A stretch of DNA of 64,000 bases from Acidobacteriota bacterium (GCA_016712445.1 JADJRB010000003.1:62001-126000); one strand, 5' to 3'; positions 1-8,745 are shown, counted from the stretch's first letter. Translations and numbers: made by a program. Notes: a model not told the origin generated them from the letters alone.

Positions 1-864
1 CATGAAATCGCGGAAGCTGAGGCCGCTTGCGTCGAGGTACTGCCCGCCGCGGCGCACGAAATACATCGGCACATCGAGCGCATAGTCCACGTATTGCTCG
101 AACCCGAAGCCCTGTTCGAAGGCGAAGGGCAGCATGCCCGAACGGTCGGGGTCCGTATCGGTCCAGATCTGCGACCGATAGGAGAGGAAGCCGTTGGGCC
201 GGCCATCGATGAAGGGCGAGTTGGCAAACAGCGCCGTACCGAGCGGCTGCAGCGCGAGCGATACGCGCAGCTTCTGCACCATGTCGGCTTCCGAGCCGAA
301 ATCGAGGTTCGCCTGCACGGTGCAGGTGCGGAACATCATCTGCCGTCCAAGACGGCCGACCTTATCCATGTAGGCCGTCATGATCTTGTAGCGGCCCTTG
401 GGCATCACCGGCGTATCGGCCAGGCTCCAGATCGGGCTCGCGCCGAGGCCGAGGAAGCCGATGCCAAGGGGTTCGGCGAGTTCGCGGACTTCCGAAAGGT
501 GCTGACCGACCTCGGTGCAGGTGTCGTGGATCGATTCAAGCGGCGCGCCTGACAGCTCGAACTGTCCGCCCGGCTCGAGGCTGACGCTGGCGCCGTTCTT
601 CTTCAGGCCGATAAGGTGGCCACCCTCGACAATCGGCTCCCAGCCAAACCGGTCGCGCAGGCCTTCGAGCATGGCCTTGACCGACGCCTTGCCCTCATAG
701 GGCAGCGGCTTGAGGCCGTCCCAGAGGAAGCCGAACTTCTCGTGTTCTGTGCCGATCCGCCAGTCCGCCTTGGGCTTGGAGCCGGCTTCCAAGTATTCAA
801 CAAGCTCGGTCTTGCCGCTAATGCGCGGCGAGGCCTCGTCGATGTCGGTCGTGGGCGTCGTCAC
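1..864 (-). CDS. gshA: Glutamate-cysteine ligase, N-terminal 288 residues (runs off left edge)
   Basis: This is the cytoplasmic enzyme joining glutamate and cysteine, the first step of glutathione synthesis. The frame is open to base 1, so the C-terminus lies outside the window. Conserved blocks of the GCS2-type ligase are visible: RIGTEHEKFGF at about residues 36-46 (substrate/metal site) and EPGGQFELSG at 97-106, then a FRTCTVQANLDF block. I chose the GTG at 864 because GGGAGG lies 7 nt upstream; an in-frame ATG at 885 is the alternative and has a poorer ribosome site. It follows rsmE on the same strand after 127 nt, an arrangement common in Alphaproteobacteria. The family call is firm; only the start is uncertain. 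Confidence 0.9.
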   Translation of the reverse strand, partial: MTTPTTDIDEASPRISGKTELVEYLEAGSKPKADWRIGTEHEKFGFLWDGLKPLPYEGKASVKAMLEGLRDRFGWEPIVEGGHLIGLKKNGASVSLEPGGQFELSGAPLESIHDTCTEVGQHLSEVRELAEPLGIGFLGLGASPIWSLADTPVMPKGRYKIMTAYMDKVGRLGRQMMFRTCTVQANLDFGSEADMVQKLRVSLALQPLGTALFANSPFIDGRPNGFLSYRSQIWTDTDPDRSGMLPFAFEQGFGFEQYVDYALDVPMYFVRRGGQYLDASGLSFRDFM

Positions 865-991
865 CGTCAGGCCTCCCGGCTTCATTCTTTCCGGTGTGCA
901 GATAAGGGCGAATTGTGGCAACGCCAATGGCTCGCCGAAAATCGGCGCCAGCCGGGCCTAGGCGTTGGCGCGTAGCCGAAGGGTCCCCGGC

Positions 992-1762
992 TCAGCCCCA
1001 GTCGCCGCAGATCGACTGCCAGACGGCCATCGCCGCCGCCGCGGCCGTTTCGGCGCGCAGGATGCGCGGGCCGAGACTGACCGCGAAGGTGTCCGCGCGG
1101 GTGCGCAGGTGAGCGCGCTCTTCCGGCGTGAAACCGCCTTCCGGCCCGATCAGGATTGCCGCGTTCCTGCCCTTGAGGCGTTCAGCGACCGCGCGCAAAG
1201 GGTCTGCCCGGCCCGTGCTGCCCCCCCAAGGTGCTCCGGCCTCGTCACCCGCCTCATCGCAGAACAGGACGGCCGTTCCAGGCGGCAGCCCAGCGAGTGC
1301 AAAATCGAGCAATACGAGGTCTTCGACCTGCGGCAGGTCAAGCCGCTCGGTCTGTTCGGCGGCCTCCAGCGCAATCTTCCGGAACCGGTCGAGGCGGACG
1401 CTGCGTGTCTGGGTCCGGTGTGTGAGGACCGGACGGATCGAACCGGCGCCCAGTTCCGTTGCTTTCTCCACGATGAAGTCGGTCTCGTCCTTCTTCACGG
1501 GCGCGAACATCAGCGTCAGCGCGGGCGACGCGGCGGGCGGCTGCGCGCGGCGTTGCACAACCGGCGAAAGCTCGGCTTTCTTGCCGGTCGCGGACGAGAT
1601 CTGGCTGTCCCATTCTCCATCGCGGCCGTTGAATACGCGCACCTCGCTGCCCGGCTGGAGCCTGAGCACCCGCAGCAAATAGTTCGACTGTTCGTCATCC
1701 AGCGTGACCGGACGGCCGGCAGAAAGATCAGCAGAAACAAAGAGTCGGGGCGTTGTCGGCAT
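992..1762 (-). CDS. rsmE: 16S rRNA (uracil-1498-N3)-methyltransferase
   Basis: RsmE methylates N3 of U1498 in 16S rRNA using S-adenosylmethionine. The 256-residue product has the normal family length. An N-terminal PUA-like region (residues 1-75) precedes the SPOUT-fold domain. The knot signature is clear: LIGPEGGFTPEE near residues 200-211 and LGPRILRAETA near 227-237, which bind SAM and give the trefoil knot. It starts divergently from ubiA with 91 nt between them and lies upstream of gshA, so rsmE-gshA may be one transcript. Nothing in the sequence looks unusual. Confidence 0.95.
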   Translation of the reverse strand: MPTTPRLFVSADLSAGRPVTLDDEQSNYLLRVLRLQPGSEVRVFNGRDGEWDSQISSATGKKAELSPVVQRRAQPPAASPALTLMFAPVKKDETDFIVEKATELGAGSIRPVLTHRTQTRSVRLDRFRKIALEAAEQTERLDLPQVEDLVLLDFALAGLPPGTAVLFCDEAGDEAGAPWGGSTGRADPLRAVAERLKGRNAAILIGPEGGFTPEERAHLRTRADTFAVSLGPRILRAETAAAAAMAVWQSICGDWG

Positions 1763-1820
1763 GCCGGGCGGTATAACGCCGTTCGGGCTCGCCTGTCAGG
1801 TGTGGTTTTTGCATCACGCC

Positions 1821-1840
1821 TTGTGGTTTTAGAACCACAA
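1821..1840. promoter_or_regulatory. Perfect 8+4+8 palindrome in the ubiA/rsmE divergent region
   Basis: TTGTGGTT and AACCACAA flank a four-base TTAG spacer. The element ends 13 nt before the ubiA ATG. A further GTGTGGTTTTT half-site-like stretch lies about 20 nt to the left. It could be an operator for a dimeric repressor or a 5' leader hairpin. The palindrome is seen directly; its function is inferred. Confidence 0.45.
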
Positions 1841-1853
1841 CCGGTGCGAGAAC

Positions 1854-3026
1854 ATGGCAGATCAGTTATATCCGCTGGTGATGACCCAGCCGCCGCGCTC
1901 AGACAATTCGGGAGGGTTCAGCTTCCCGGCCGACACAGCCCTGCGCGGCTGGCTGGCTGCCTTGCCGGCAGCCTGGCGCCCCTACGCGATGCTGGCCCGG
2001 CTCGACCGGCCGGTCGGAATCTGGCTGCTTTACCTGCCCTGCCTGATCGGGCTTCTGTTCCAGCGGCTTTCGGGCGGGCTGTTCGTGGCCGACATCGGCT
2101 GGGCGTTGTTGTTCCTTGCCGGTGCCACCGCGATGCGGGGCGCAGGCTGCACCTGGAATGACATCACCGACCGGGACTTCGACGCAAAAGTCGCGCGCAC
2201 GGCTTTGCGGCCAATCCCCTCTGGCGCGGTCAGTTTGAAGCAGGCCTATGCCTTCATGTTCGCGCAGCTCGCCGTTGGCTTTGCCGTGTGGCTGCTCTTG
2301 CCGGGCGACGCCAAGATTACGGCCCTGCTCGCCCTGCCCCTGGTCGCGGTCTATCCTTATGCCAAGCGGGTCACCTGGTGGCCGCAGGCGTGGCTGGGGC
2401 TGACCTTCAACTGGGGCGTGCTCGTCGGCGCGGCGACCGCCAGCCTGATCACCGGCCCTGTGTACCTGCTCTACTTCGGCCTGTGCCTCTGGACGGTCGC
2501 CTACGACACCATCTACGCGCTGCAGGACAAGGAAGACGACGCGCTGATCGGCGTGCGCTCGACGGCGCGGCTGTTCGGCAAGCGTGCCGTGCTGATCTCG
2601 TTCTGCTTTCATATCGGGGCGGCGGCGCTGATCGCCCTGGCGGCGGCCTTCAACGATGCCGGCCGGATCGGCGCGGTGGCAGCGCTGGGCTTCCTGACGC
2701 ACGGCCTCTGGCAGGCAATGACTCTGAAGACGCGCGGCGAAGGCGCTGCGCTCGGTGTGTTCAAATCGAACGTCTGGGCAGGCGCGATCATCGCCGCCGG
2801 GTTCCTCGTCGCCGCGATGATCCCCGAGCGCGAACCAAAATCGATCTTCGCGGCGCCTGCAATGGCGCCTGCGGCGCGGCCGGAAAGCATGACGCTGCCC
2901 TTTGGTCTGGAAATCCGCCGCAAGCCGGAGCCGAAGCCGGATGTCTGGCTCGCCCGCGACATCCGCCGCGCCATGGAAATCCGGGGCCTTGATCCCGACG
3001 CGGCGGAAACACCGCCCGAAAGGTGA
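1854..3026 (+). CDS. ubiA: 4-hydroxybenzoate polyprenyltransferase with C-terminal extension
   Basis: UbiA prenylates 4-hydroxybenzoate in the inner membrane during ubiquinone synthesis. Two Asp-rich Mg-diphosphate motifs are visible: NDITDRDFD at residues 102-110, and the second near 218-232 (YDTIYALQDKEDD). Multiple hydrophobic helices span roughly residues 55-325. At 390 residues it is longer than usual for UbiA (about 290-320). The extra C-terminal 65 residues are hydrophilic and rich in Pro, Arg, Glu and Ala, with no domain I recognise. The ATG at 1854 follows the short divergent region shared with rsmE. It begins a likely run with the DsbA-like and crotonase genes. Confidence 0.92.
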   Translation: MADQLYPLVMTQPPRSDNSGGFSFPADTALRGWLAALPAAWRPYAMLARLDRPVGIWLLYLPCLIGLLFQRLSGGLFVADIGWALLFLAGATAMRGAGCTWNDITDRDFDAKVARTALRPIPSGAVSLKQAYAFMFAQLAVGFAVWLLLPGDAKITALLALPLVAVYPYAKRVTWWPQAWLGLTFNWGVLVGAATASLITGPVYLLYFGLCLWTVAYDTIYALQDKEDDALIGVRSTARLFGKRAVLISFCFHIGAAALIALAAAFNDAGRIGAVAALGFLTHGLWQAMTLKTRGEGAALGVFKSNVWAGAIIAAGFLVAAMIPEREPKSIFAAPAMAPAARPESMTLPFGLEIRRKPEPKPDVWLARDIRRAMEIRGLDPDAAETPPER

Positions 3027-3057
3027 CGGGGTCGCACAGCTGGCTTATAGTCCGCGC

Positions 3058-3732
3058 ATGACCGTCGTGATCGAAATGGTATCGGACCTCGTATGCCCGT
3101 GGTGCTGGCTTGGCCTGCGCCGCATCGAGGATGCCCGCAAGCTTGCCCCCGAAGTGGATGTGCAGCTGCTCTTCCGGCCCTACGAGCTGGACCCGACGAT
3201 CCCGAAGGAAGGCGTGGACTACAAGGCCTACATGTCGGGCCGTGTCACCTCGCCGGAAGGCAAGGAACGGATGGCCGCGATGCGACAGGCGCTTGTCGAC
3301 TACGGCAACGCCGAAGGGATCCCCTACCGGTTCGACGCCATCACCCACCGGCCGAACAGCTTTGACGCCCACCGGATCGTGCGCTGGGCGCAAGGCCAGG
3401 GCAAAGGAGCGCAAGCGAAGGAAGCCTTGTTCAAGGCCTACTTCGAGGACGCGCGCGACATCGGCGACCACGGTGTGCTGACGGACGTGGCGCGCTCGAT
3501 CGACCTCGACCCCGAGATTGTCGCCGACCTGCTCGCCTCCGGCGCCGACACCGAAAATGTGCGCCAGGAAGCAGAGACTTTCCGGCAGATGGGTATCAGC
3601 GGCGTGCCGACCTATATCGCCAACCGCCGGATTGCCGCGCAGGGCGCCGAAAGCGCCGAGAAGCTGGCGAAGTTCATCCGCCATGCCGCGACACTGATGC
3701 CGCAGGAGCGGCCGGAAGGCCCGTCGAACTGA
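3058..3732 (+). CDS. DsbA family oxidoreductase (FrnE-like)
   Basis: This 224-residue thioredoxin-fold protein has a CPWC redox motif at residues 13-16 and the cis-proline loop SGVPTYIANRRIAAQG near 180-195, both typical of FrnE-like DsbA proteins. No signal peptide is present, so it probably acts in the cytoplasm as a thiol-disulfide oxidoreductase or glutathione-dependent isomerase. Upstream in-frame codons exist, but they overlap ubiA and encode low-quality Arg-rich sequence; ATG 3058 fits the family N-terminus (MTVVIEMVSDLVCPWCW). It starts 31 nt after ubiA and ends 4 nt before the crotonase gene, so co-transcription is likely. Its substrate is unknown. Confidence 0.9.
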   Translation: MTVVIEMVSDLVCPWCWLGLRRIEDARKLAPEVDVQLLFRPYELDPTIPKEGVDYKAYMSGRVTSPEGKERMAAMRQALVDYGNAEGIPYRFDAITHRPNSFDAHRIVRWAQGQGKGAQAKEALFKAYFEDARDIGDHGVLTDVARSIDLDPEIVADLLASGADTENVRQEAETFRQMGISGVPTYIANRRIAAQGAESAEKLAKFIRHAATLMPQERPEGPSN

Positions 3733-3736
3733 GGCC

Positions 3737-4525
3737 ATGGATCTCGTCCGTATCCAGACGGAAGGCCGCGTCGCCACCGTGTCATTCGATACCGGCGTGA
3801 AGGCGAATGCCCTCAGCCAGAAACTGATGCGCGAACTGACGGAAGCGGCCCGGCTGTTCGCGGGCGACCCGGCCATTTCGGCCGTGATCCTCGGCGGGCG
3901 GCAGGACAACTTCACGATGGGCGCGGACCTGCGCGATCCTGAAGGCGTCGACGTACGCCGGCTGGGGCTTGCGGAACGGCGCGTGCGCCTGCGCACTGGT
4001 CCCGCGATGTGCGAAGCCTGGGAAGCGGTCGACGCGCTGACCATCTGCGCCATCGAAGGCTGGTGTGTTGGCGGCGGCGCTGCGCTCGCTGTTTCCTGCG
4101 ACCTGCGCGTCGTGTCCGAGGCATCCACGATCTATGTGCCGGAAGTCGAGCGCGGCATGAACATGAGCTGGGGCTCGATCCCGCGCTTCGTCGCGCTGGT
4201 CGGTCCGGCACGGGCAAAACGCATTGCCGGTCTGTGCGAAAAGGTCGATGCCGCAAACGCGCTCGCCTGGGGACTTGTCGATCACGTCACCCCGCCGGGC
4301 GGCGCGCTCGCCAAGGCGCGCGAGATTGCCGAGGCTGCCGCAAAGCTTCCGCCCACGGCGCTGAAAATGGTGAAGCAGGATGTCAACATCGCCGCGCTGG
4401 CGCTCGCGAAGGCGACCGCCCACCGCGACCTCGAAGCCTTCGCGCTGATGCAGCAGACAGACGATTTCAAGGAAGGCGTGAAAGCCTTCTTCGAGAAGCG
4501 CGATCCGGATTTTACCGGCGACTAG
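3737..4525 (+). CDS. Enoyl-CoA hydratase/isomerase family protein
   Basis: This 262-residue crotonase-fold protein would act on an acyl-CoA thioester in the cytoplasm. The oxyanion-hole regions are recognisable: NFTMGADLRD near residues 57-66 and GWCVGGGAALAVSCDLR near 109-125. A PEVERGMNMSWG stretch near 136-147 places a Glu at the usual catalytic position. The exact reaction (hydratase, isomerase or other) cannot be set from sequence. It follows the DsbA-like gene by 4 nt. Its TAG stop abuts the stop of the convergent ABC exporter with no intervening base, leaving no room for a separate terminator. Confidence 0.88.
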   Translation: MDLVRIQTEGRVATVSFDTGVKANALSQKLMRELTEAARLFAGDPAISAVILGGRQDNFTMGADLRDPEGVDVRRLGLAERRVRLRTGPAMCEAWEAVDALTICAIEGWCVGGGAALAVSCDLRVVSEASTIYVPEVERGMNMSWGSIPRFVALVGPARAKRIAGLCEKVDAANALAWGLVDHVTPPGGALAKAREIAEAAAKLPPTALKMVKQDVNIAALALAKATAHRDLEAFALMQQTDDFKEGVKAFFEKRDPDFTGD

Positions 4526-6274
4526 CTAGCTGAGCTGCAATTCCACCAGCCGCTTGTAAGCGCCGCCTTTCGCCATCAGGCTGTCATGGGTGCCTTCTTC
4601 GACCGTGCGGCCGTCTTCCATCACGATGATCCGGTCGGCGGCGCGTACGGTCGAAAGCCGGTGCGCAATGATGAGGACCGTCCGTTCACGGCTGAAACGG
4701 GCGAGCGCATCCTGCACCTTGAACTCGCTTTCGGCGTCAAGCGCGGACGTGGCTTCGTCAAGCAGAAGGATGGGCGCGTTGCGGAGAATGGCCCGTGCAA
4801 GCGCCACGCGCTGGCGCTGGCCGCCGGAGAGGTTGCGGCCCATCTCACCGGCGGGTGTATCATACCCAAGCGGGAAATTCTCGATGAACTCGTGCGCGTT
4901 GGCATCGCGCGCCGCTGCGACAATCCGGTGTTGCGAAGCCCCCGGCGCGCCCAGCGCTATGTTGGCGCCGACCGTGTCGTCAAACAGCGCCGCATCCTGC
5001 GCGACCAGCGCCATGTGCTGGCGCAGCGACGTGCCGGTCACATCGCGCACATCGAGCCCGTCGATCGTCACCGATCCGGAGCTTGCATCATAGAGGCGAA
5101 GCAACAGGTTGAAGACGGTGGACTTGCCCGCGCCCGAAGCGCCGACGAACGCCACCTTTTCGCCGGCCATCGCCGAAAAAGTCAGTCCGCGGAGTGCCGG
5201 CGAGCCGTCCGGATAGGTGAAATGCACATCCCTGAAGGCAACCGCGCCGCGTGTGGCGGTGATGGCTACTGCGCCGGGCCTGTCGGCGACTTTCGGCGCG
5301 GCATCAACAATCTCGAACACCCGGTCAGCCGCGGCGGCGCCTTCCTGCGCAACGGCACTGATCGAGCCGAGCGCGCGCACTTCCGGCGCGGCGACGGCGA
5401 CCGCGCCGATCACGCCGAGCAGGTCGCCCAAAGTGTTTTCGCCCTGGGAGATGCGCCAGGCGACGAACCCCAGTAGCGCCGCCAGCGCAAAGCCGCCGAA
5501 TACCTCCAGCACAGGATCAACCCCTGCCCGCTTCGACAGGACTTTCAGGAAAAGCTCGGAGCGCTCCGAAAAGCCTTTTCGGGCGCGCGCCTTCTGCCAG
5601 CTCTCGAGGCCGTAGGCCTTGATGACGCGGGCGGACTGGAAGCCTTCAGAGAGGAGCGAGGTGACTTCGCCGGTCTGCTCGGCGGCCTTCTTGGCGCGCT
5701 TGCGCACCGAATTGCCGAGCGAGACGACCGGGCCGAGCGCCAGCGGATAGACAACCGCGATGATCAGCGCGAGCTGCCAGTCTTTCCAGAATAGCCAGAC
5801 CAGCACGCCGATGACGGTCGCCAGGCTCTTGGTGAAGTTGTTGGCGAAGCGCAGGGCCGCCTCGCGGATCGAGATCACGTCGCTGATGAAGCGCGAAACG
5901 AAGCTGCCGGAGGCATCCGAGGCGACGCGCGCAAAGTCGCCGTCGGTCAGGGCGTCGTACTGGACCGTCTGCACGCTGACGAGACCGCGCTGCACGCCGG
6001 TGTTGTTCAGCAGCGTCATGCCATACATCGACAGCGAGCGCGCGATGGTGAGGCCGATGATGGCCGCGATACCGGTCCAGATCCAGCCGCGGGATACGCC
6101 GCCGGCCTCGCCGGTGATCTGCGACTGAAGGGAATTGCCGACGAAATCCAGCACCGCGACATAGCCGATGCCCCAAAGCGCCGTCAGCAGCGCGAGCGCC
6201 GTGCCCCCGATGAACCATGCCCGGTGCGGCCAGAAATGCGCCTTGAACAGTCGCCAGAGGGACCGCTCGGCCAC
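4526..6274 (-). CDS. ABC exporter, fused permease-ATPase (MsbA-like)
   Basis: This half-transporter has an N-terminal six-helix membrane domain (about residues 10-300) fused to an ATPase. The Walker A GASGAGKST is near residue 375, the signature LSGGQRQR near 480 and Walker B ILLLDEATSALD near 500. Such ABCB-type proteins dimerise and export lipids such as lipid A core, or drugs. The neighbours (inositol-phosphatase/DUF4170 gene and pmbA) resemble the alphaproteobacterial lipid A region, which favours an MsbA-like role, but no waaA or lpxK is visible here. No ATG starts the conserved region. GTG at 6274 is my choice; ATC at 6298, preceded by GGAGA and overlapping the upstream stop, is an alternative. 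Confidence 0.85.
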   Translation of the reverse strand: MAERSLWRLFKAHFWPHRAWFIGGTALALLTALWGIGYVAVLDFVGNSLQSQITGEAGGVSRGWIWTGIAAIIGLTIARSLSMYGMTLLNNTGVQRGLVSVQTVQYDALTDGDFARVASDASGSFVSRFISDVISIREAALRFANNFTKSLATVIGVLVWLFWKDWQLALIIAVVYPLALGPVVSLGNSVRKRAKKAAEQTGEVTSLLSEGFQSARVIKAYGLESWQKARARKGFSERSELFLKVLSKRAGVDPVLEVFGGFALAALLGFVAWRISQGENTLGDLLGVIGAVAVAAPEVRALGSISAVAQEGAAAADRVFEIVDAAPKVADRPGAVAITATRGAVAFRDVHFTYPDGSPALRGLTFSAMAGEKVAFVGASGAGKSTVFNLLLRLYDASSGSVTIDGLDVRDVTGTSLRQHMALVAQDAALFDDTVGANIALGAPGASQHRIVAAARDANAHEFIENFPLGYDTPAGEMGRNLSGGQRQRVALARAILRNAPILLLDEATSALDAESEFKVQDALARFSRERTVLIIAHRLSTVRAADRIIVMEDGRTVEEGTHDSLMAKGGAYKRLVELQLS

Positions 6275-6287
6275 CGGCGGAGCGGTC

Positions 6288-7412
6288 TCAGACGTGATGG
6301 GTGTCTCCCGTCGCCGGATCGAGCAGCCGGTGCGCGTGCAGGATGAAATAGCGCGTCTCCGCGTGGTCAACGGTGCGCTGGGCGGCCGCCTTCCAGGCAT
6401 CGTAGGCTTCCTGGTAGTTCGGGAAGGCGCCGACGAAATCCAGCTGCGACAGGTCCTCGAACTCGACCCCGGTGACATCCTTCAGCTCGCCGCCGAACAC
6501 GATGTGGAGGAGTTGTTTGCCGTGGGTTTCCTTGGCAGGCATCTTTGGAGGCTCCGTCGTTTCTGGCGGCAACTTCTGGGGGGCCCGCGCCTGCGGATCC
6601 GGAAGGCTGACATATCCTGTGCGGCGCACTAACAAAGGATGAAGCGCGTTTCCAGAGGCGAGGACACTCGGCTGGGCCGGAATCGCCTGATTGAACACCA
6701 GCGGCGCGCCGGTGTGGGTCGTCGCCTGACCGCCTGCCTCCGTGACGAGCACGGTGCCAGCCGCCAGGTCCCAGTCCGATTTGGCGGACAGGACGAGCAC
6801 CGCGTCCCAGTCCCCAGCGGCCACAAGGGCCATGCGAAGGAGCGTGGCATTGGGCTTCGGATGGGCGAGGTGCACCTCAGGCCAGGGCTCCCGCCAATCC
6901 GGATGTTTGGTGAGCCCCTCGTTGGTGATCAGGCGAAGACCGGCTTCCCGCTGGCGCCCGGACACCTGTATTGTTTTACCGTTCCGGCGGGCGCCGCTGC
7001 CGCGCCGGGCATCGAAGAACTGGCCGAGCGCGGGCGCATAGACGACGCCGGCAACCGCCTCGCCGTCCTCGACCACTGCGAGGCCGACACACCAGTTCGG
7101 GTCACCATCGACATAGGCGCGCGTGCCGTCGATCGGGTCGACCACCCAGACGCGGGACTTCTGCCGCGCCGCTGGATCGTCCAGCGTTTCTTCCGACAGC
7201 CAGCCGTATTCGGGCCGGGCGGCCTTGAGCGTCCGGGCGCACAGCCTGTTCACGGCGAGGTCTGCTTCGGTGACAGGCCCGCCGCCCTTCGTCTTGTTCC
7301 AGGCTTCTGCCCCGCCCTGCCGGATGTAGGACATTGCAAGGTCGCCGGCGTCCTGCGCGAGGCGGCACAGCAGCCGCAAGTCTTCCTCCAGCGTGCGCTC
7401 AGCTGCCCGCAA
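6288..7412 (-). CDS. Inositol monophosphatase-family phosphatase fused to a DUF4170 domain
   Basis: Residues 1-280 form a Mg-dependent phosphatase of the IMPase/CysQ (3'(2'),5'-bisphosphate nucleotidase) family. The metal site is visible: SEE at 73-75, DPIDGT at 92-97 and WDLAAGTVLVTEAGG near 214-228. After a Pro-rich linker, residues 300-370 match DUF4170 (KQLLHIVFGGELKD through RYFILHAHRLLDP). To my knowledge DUF4170 is normally a separate small gene beside a CysQ-like gene, so this is a fusion; an internal Met before the DUF4170 part could still give a separate product. The start is TTG, with GAGGA 8 nt upstream, overlapping the pmbA stop by 14 nt. The substrate is not certain. Confidence 0.88.
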   Translation of the reverse strand: MRAAERTLEEDLRLLCRLAQDAGDLAMSYIRQGGAEAWNKTKGGGPVTEADLAVNRLCARTLKAARPEYGWLSEETLDDPAARQKSRVWVVDPIDGTRAYVDGDPNWCVGLAVVEDGEAVAGVVYAPALGQFFDARRGSGARRNGKTIQVSGRQREAGLRLITNEGLTKHPDWREPWPEVHLAHPKPNATLLRMALVAAGDWDAVLVLSAKSDWDLAAGTVLVTEAGGQATTHTGAPLVFNQAIPAQPSVLASGNALHPLLVRRTGYVSLPDPQARAPQKLPPETTEPPKMPAKETHGKQLLHIVFGGELKDVTGVEFEDLSQLDFVGAFPNYQEAYDAWKAAAQRTVDHAETRYFILHAHRLLDPATGDTHHV

Positions 7413-8745
7413 GGTTCATGTCCTCGATGAGGATCGACGGGGCATCGCGCGTGCTGCGCAGTTCGAGGTCGGACGCCGGAACGAGGCGGGCAAACATGGC
7501 AGGCAGGTCGCCCGCCACGGTGACTTCGGAAACCGGGTAGGCAATCTCGCCGTTCTCGAACCAGAAGCCCGCGACGCCGACAGAATAATCGCCTGTGTTC
7601 GGATTGATCGACGGTCCGAACATGTCGGTGACCAGCAGGCCCTTGCCGGCCTGTTTGGCAAGCGCGCCGGGCGATTGGCTGCCCGCGCGCAAGTAGACGT
7701 TCGACGTCGACACGCCCGGCGGATCGCCGAAGCCGAGCCCGGCGAAGCCGTTCGGCGCAAGCCCCAGCTGGCGCGCGGTGGATATGTTCAGCAGCCAGCG
7801 AGTCAGGCGGCCGTCCTCGATCAGGTGCGCTTCGGACACGGGCAGTCCTTCGCCATCATGCGCTCGGCTGCCCATGCCGAGCGGACGGTGGGGGTCATCG
7901 GTCAGGTAGACGCCCTTGGCGAACACCTGCTCGCCCATGCGGTCCTTCAGGAAACTCACACCGCGCGCGACGGAGGGGCCGGAGATAGCGCCAAGAAAGG
8001 CGCCGATCAGGCTGTCAGACACCCGCCGGTCGAAAATCACGGCGGCCTTCTGCGTGTCGACCTTGCGCGCGCCAAGGCGGGCGATCGTGCGTTCGCCGGC
8101 GGTGCGCCCGATTTCTTCAGCAGACGGACGATCCTTGTCGAAGCGGACTGACCAGCTGTCATAGTCGCGCTCCATCTGCCCGTCCTTCTCGGCGACGGCA
8201 GCGAGACCGAGGCTGGTGGACGTTCCGGTTTTCCAGGCGCGAAAGCCGTTCGTTGCGGCCACCCAGCGTTCGGAGCGGTTCCAGGAGGCGCCGCAGCCGG
8301 CGACGGTCTTGATGCCGGGCACGGCCAGCGCTGCCGCTTCTGCGGCCAGCGCTTCGCGCTCGAGTATCTCGGCCGGAAGCTCCGCCTCTCCGGTGAGGTC
8401 CATGTCGGCGTTGCCCTGCATCAGCTGGGCGGCGTCCGGCAGGCCGCAATACTTGTCCTCGGGCACCGCACGGGCCATCGCGACGCAGCGCTCGGTGAGC
8501 GCCTTGAGTCCGGCGGGCGAAAGGTCCGCACCAGAGACATGCGCCTGGCGCTGTCCGAAGAAGCAGCGAAGTGCGACACTGGCGCTTTCCTCGCGCTCGA
8601 TGCTCTCCAGCTTGCCATCGCGGACCGATACGCTGACGCCGTCGGCCACTCCGATACGGGCGTCAGCGGCGCTGGCGCCGGCCTTCAGGCAGTTATCCAG
8701 CAGGCCGGCAAGCAGGTCTGCCGGGGGAACAGTAAATCCAGTCAT
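7399..8745 (-). CDS. pmbA: TldD/PmbA family metallopeptidase
   Basis: This 448-residue protein matches PmbA/TldE, the partner of TldD in a cytoplasmic protease complex that in other bacteria processes microcin B17 and degrades CcdA. Family blocks include the N-terminal VSVSVRDGKLESIEREES, KAAVIFDRRVSDSLIGAFLGAISG in the middle, and SNVYLRAG plus LLVTDMFGPSINPNTGDYSVGVAGFWFENGE near the C-terminus. No HExxH motif is seen, as expected for the PmbA rather than the TldD subunit. It is the first gene of a tight run pmbA, phosphatase-DUF4170, ABC exporter. The tldD gene is not in this window. Confidence 0.9.
   Translation of the reverse strand: MTGFTVPPADLLAGLLDNCLKAGASAADARIGVADGVSVSVRDGKLESIEREESASVALRCFFGQRQAHVSGADLSPAGLKALTERCVAMARAVPEDKYCGLPDAAQLMQGNADMDLTGEAELPAEILEREALAAEAAALAVPGIKTVAGCGASWNRSERWVAATNGFRAWKTGTSTSLGLAAVAEKDGQMERDYDSWSVRFDKDRPSAEEIGRTAGERTIARLGARKVDTQKAAVIFDRRVSDSLIGAFLGAISGPSVARGVSFLKDRMGEQVFAKGVYLTDDPHRPLGMGSRAHDGEGLPVSEAHLIEDGRLTRWLLNISTARQLGLAPNGFAGLGFGDPPGVSTSNVYLRAGSQSPGALAKQAGKGLLVTDMFGPSINPNTGDYSVGVAGFWFENGEIAYPVSEVTVAGDLPAMFARLVPASDLELRSTRDAPSILIEDMNLAGS

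Noticed and set aside
965..2161. 398-codon plus-strand frame over rsmE and the start of ubiA
   Set aside because: The rsmE minus-strand product is unambiguous; the plus frame is Arg-rich shadow.
2788..4128. 446-codon minus-strand frame over ubiA, the DsbA-like gene and the crotonase
   Set aside because: It crosses three well-supported plus-strand genes and lacks any motif.
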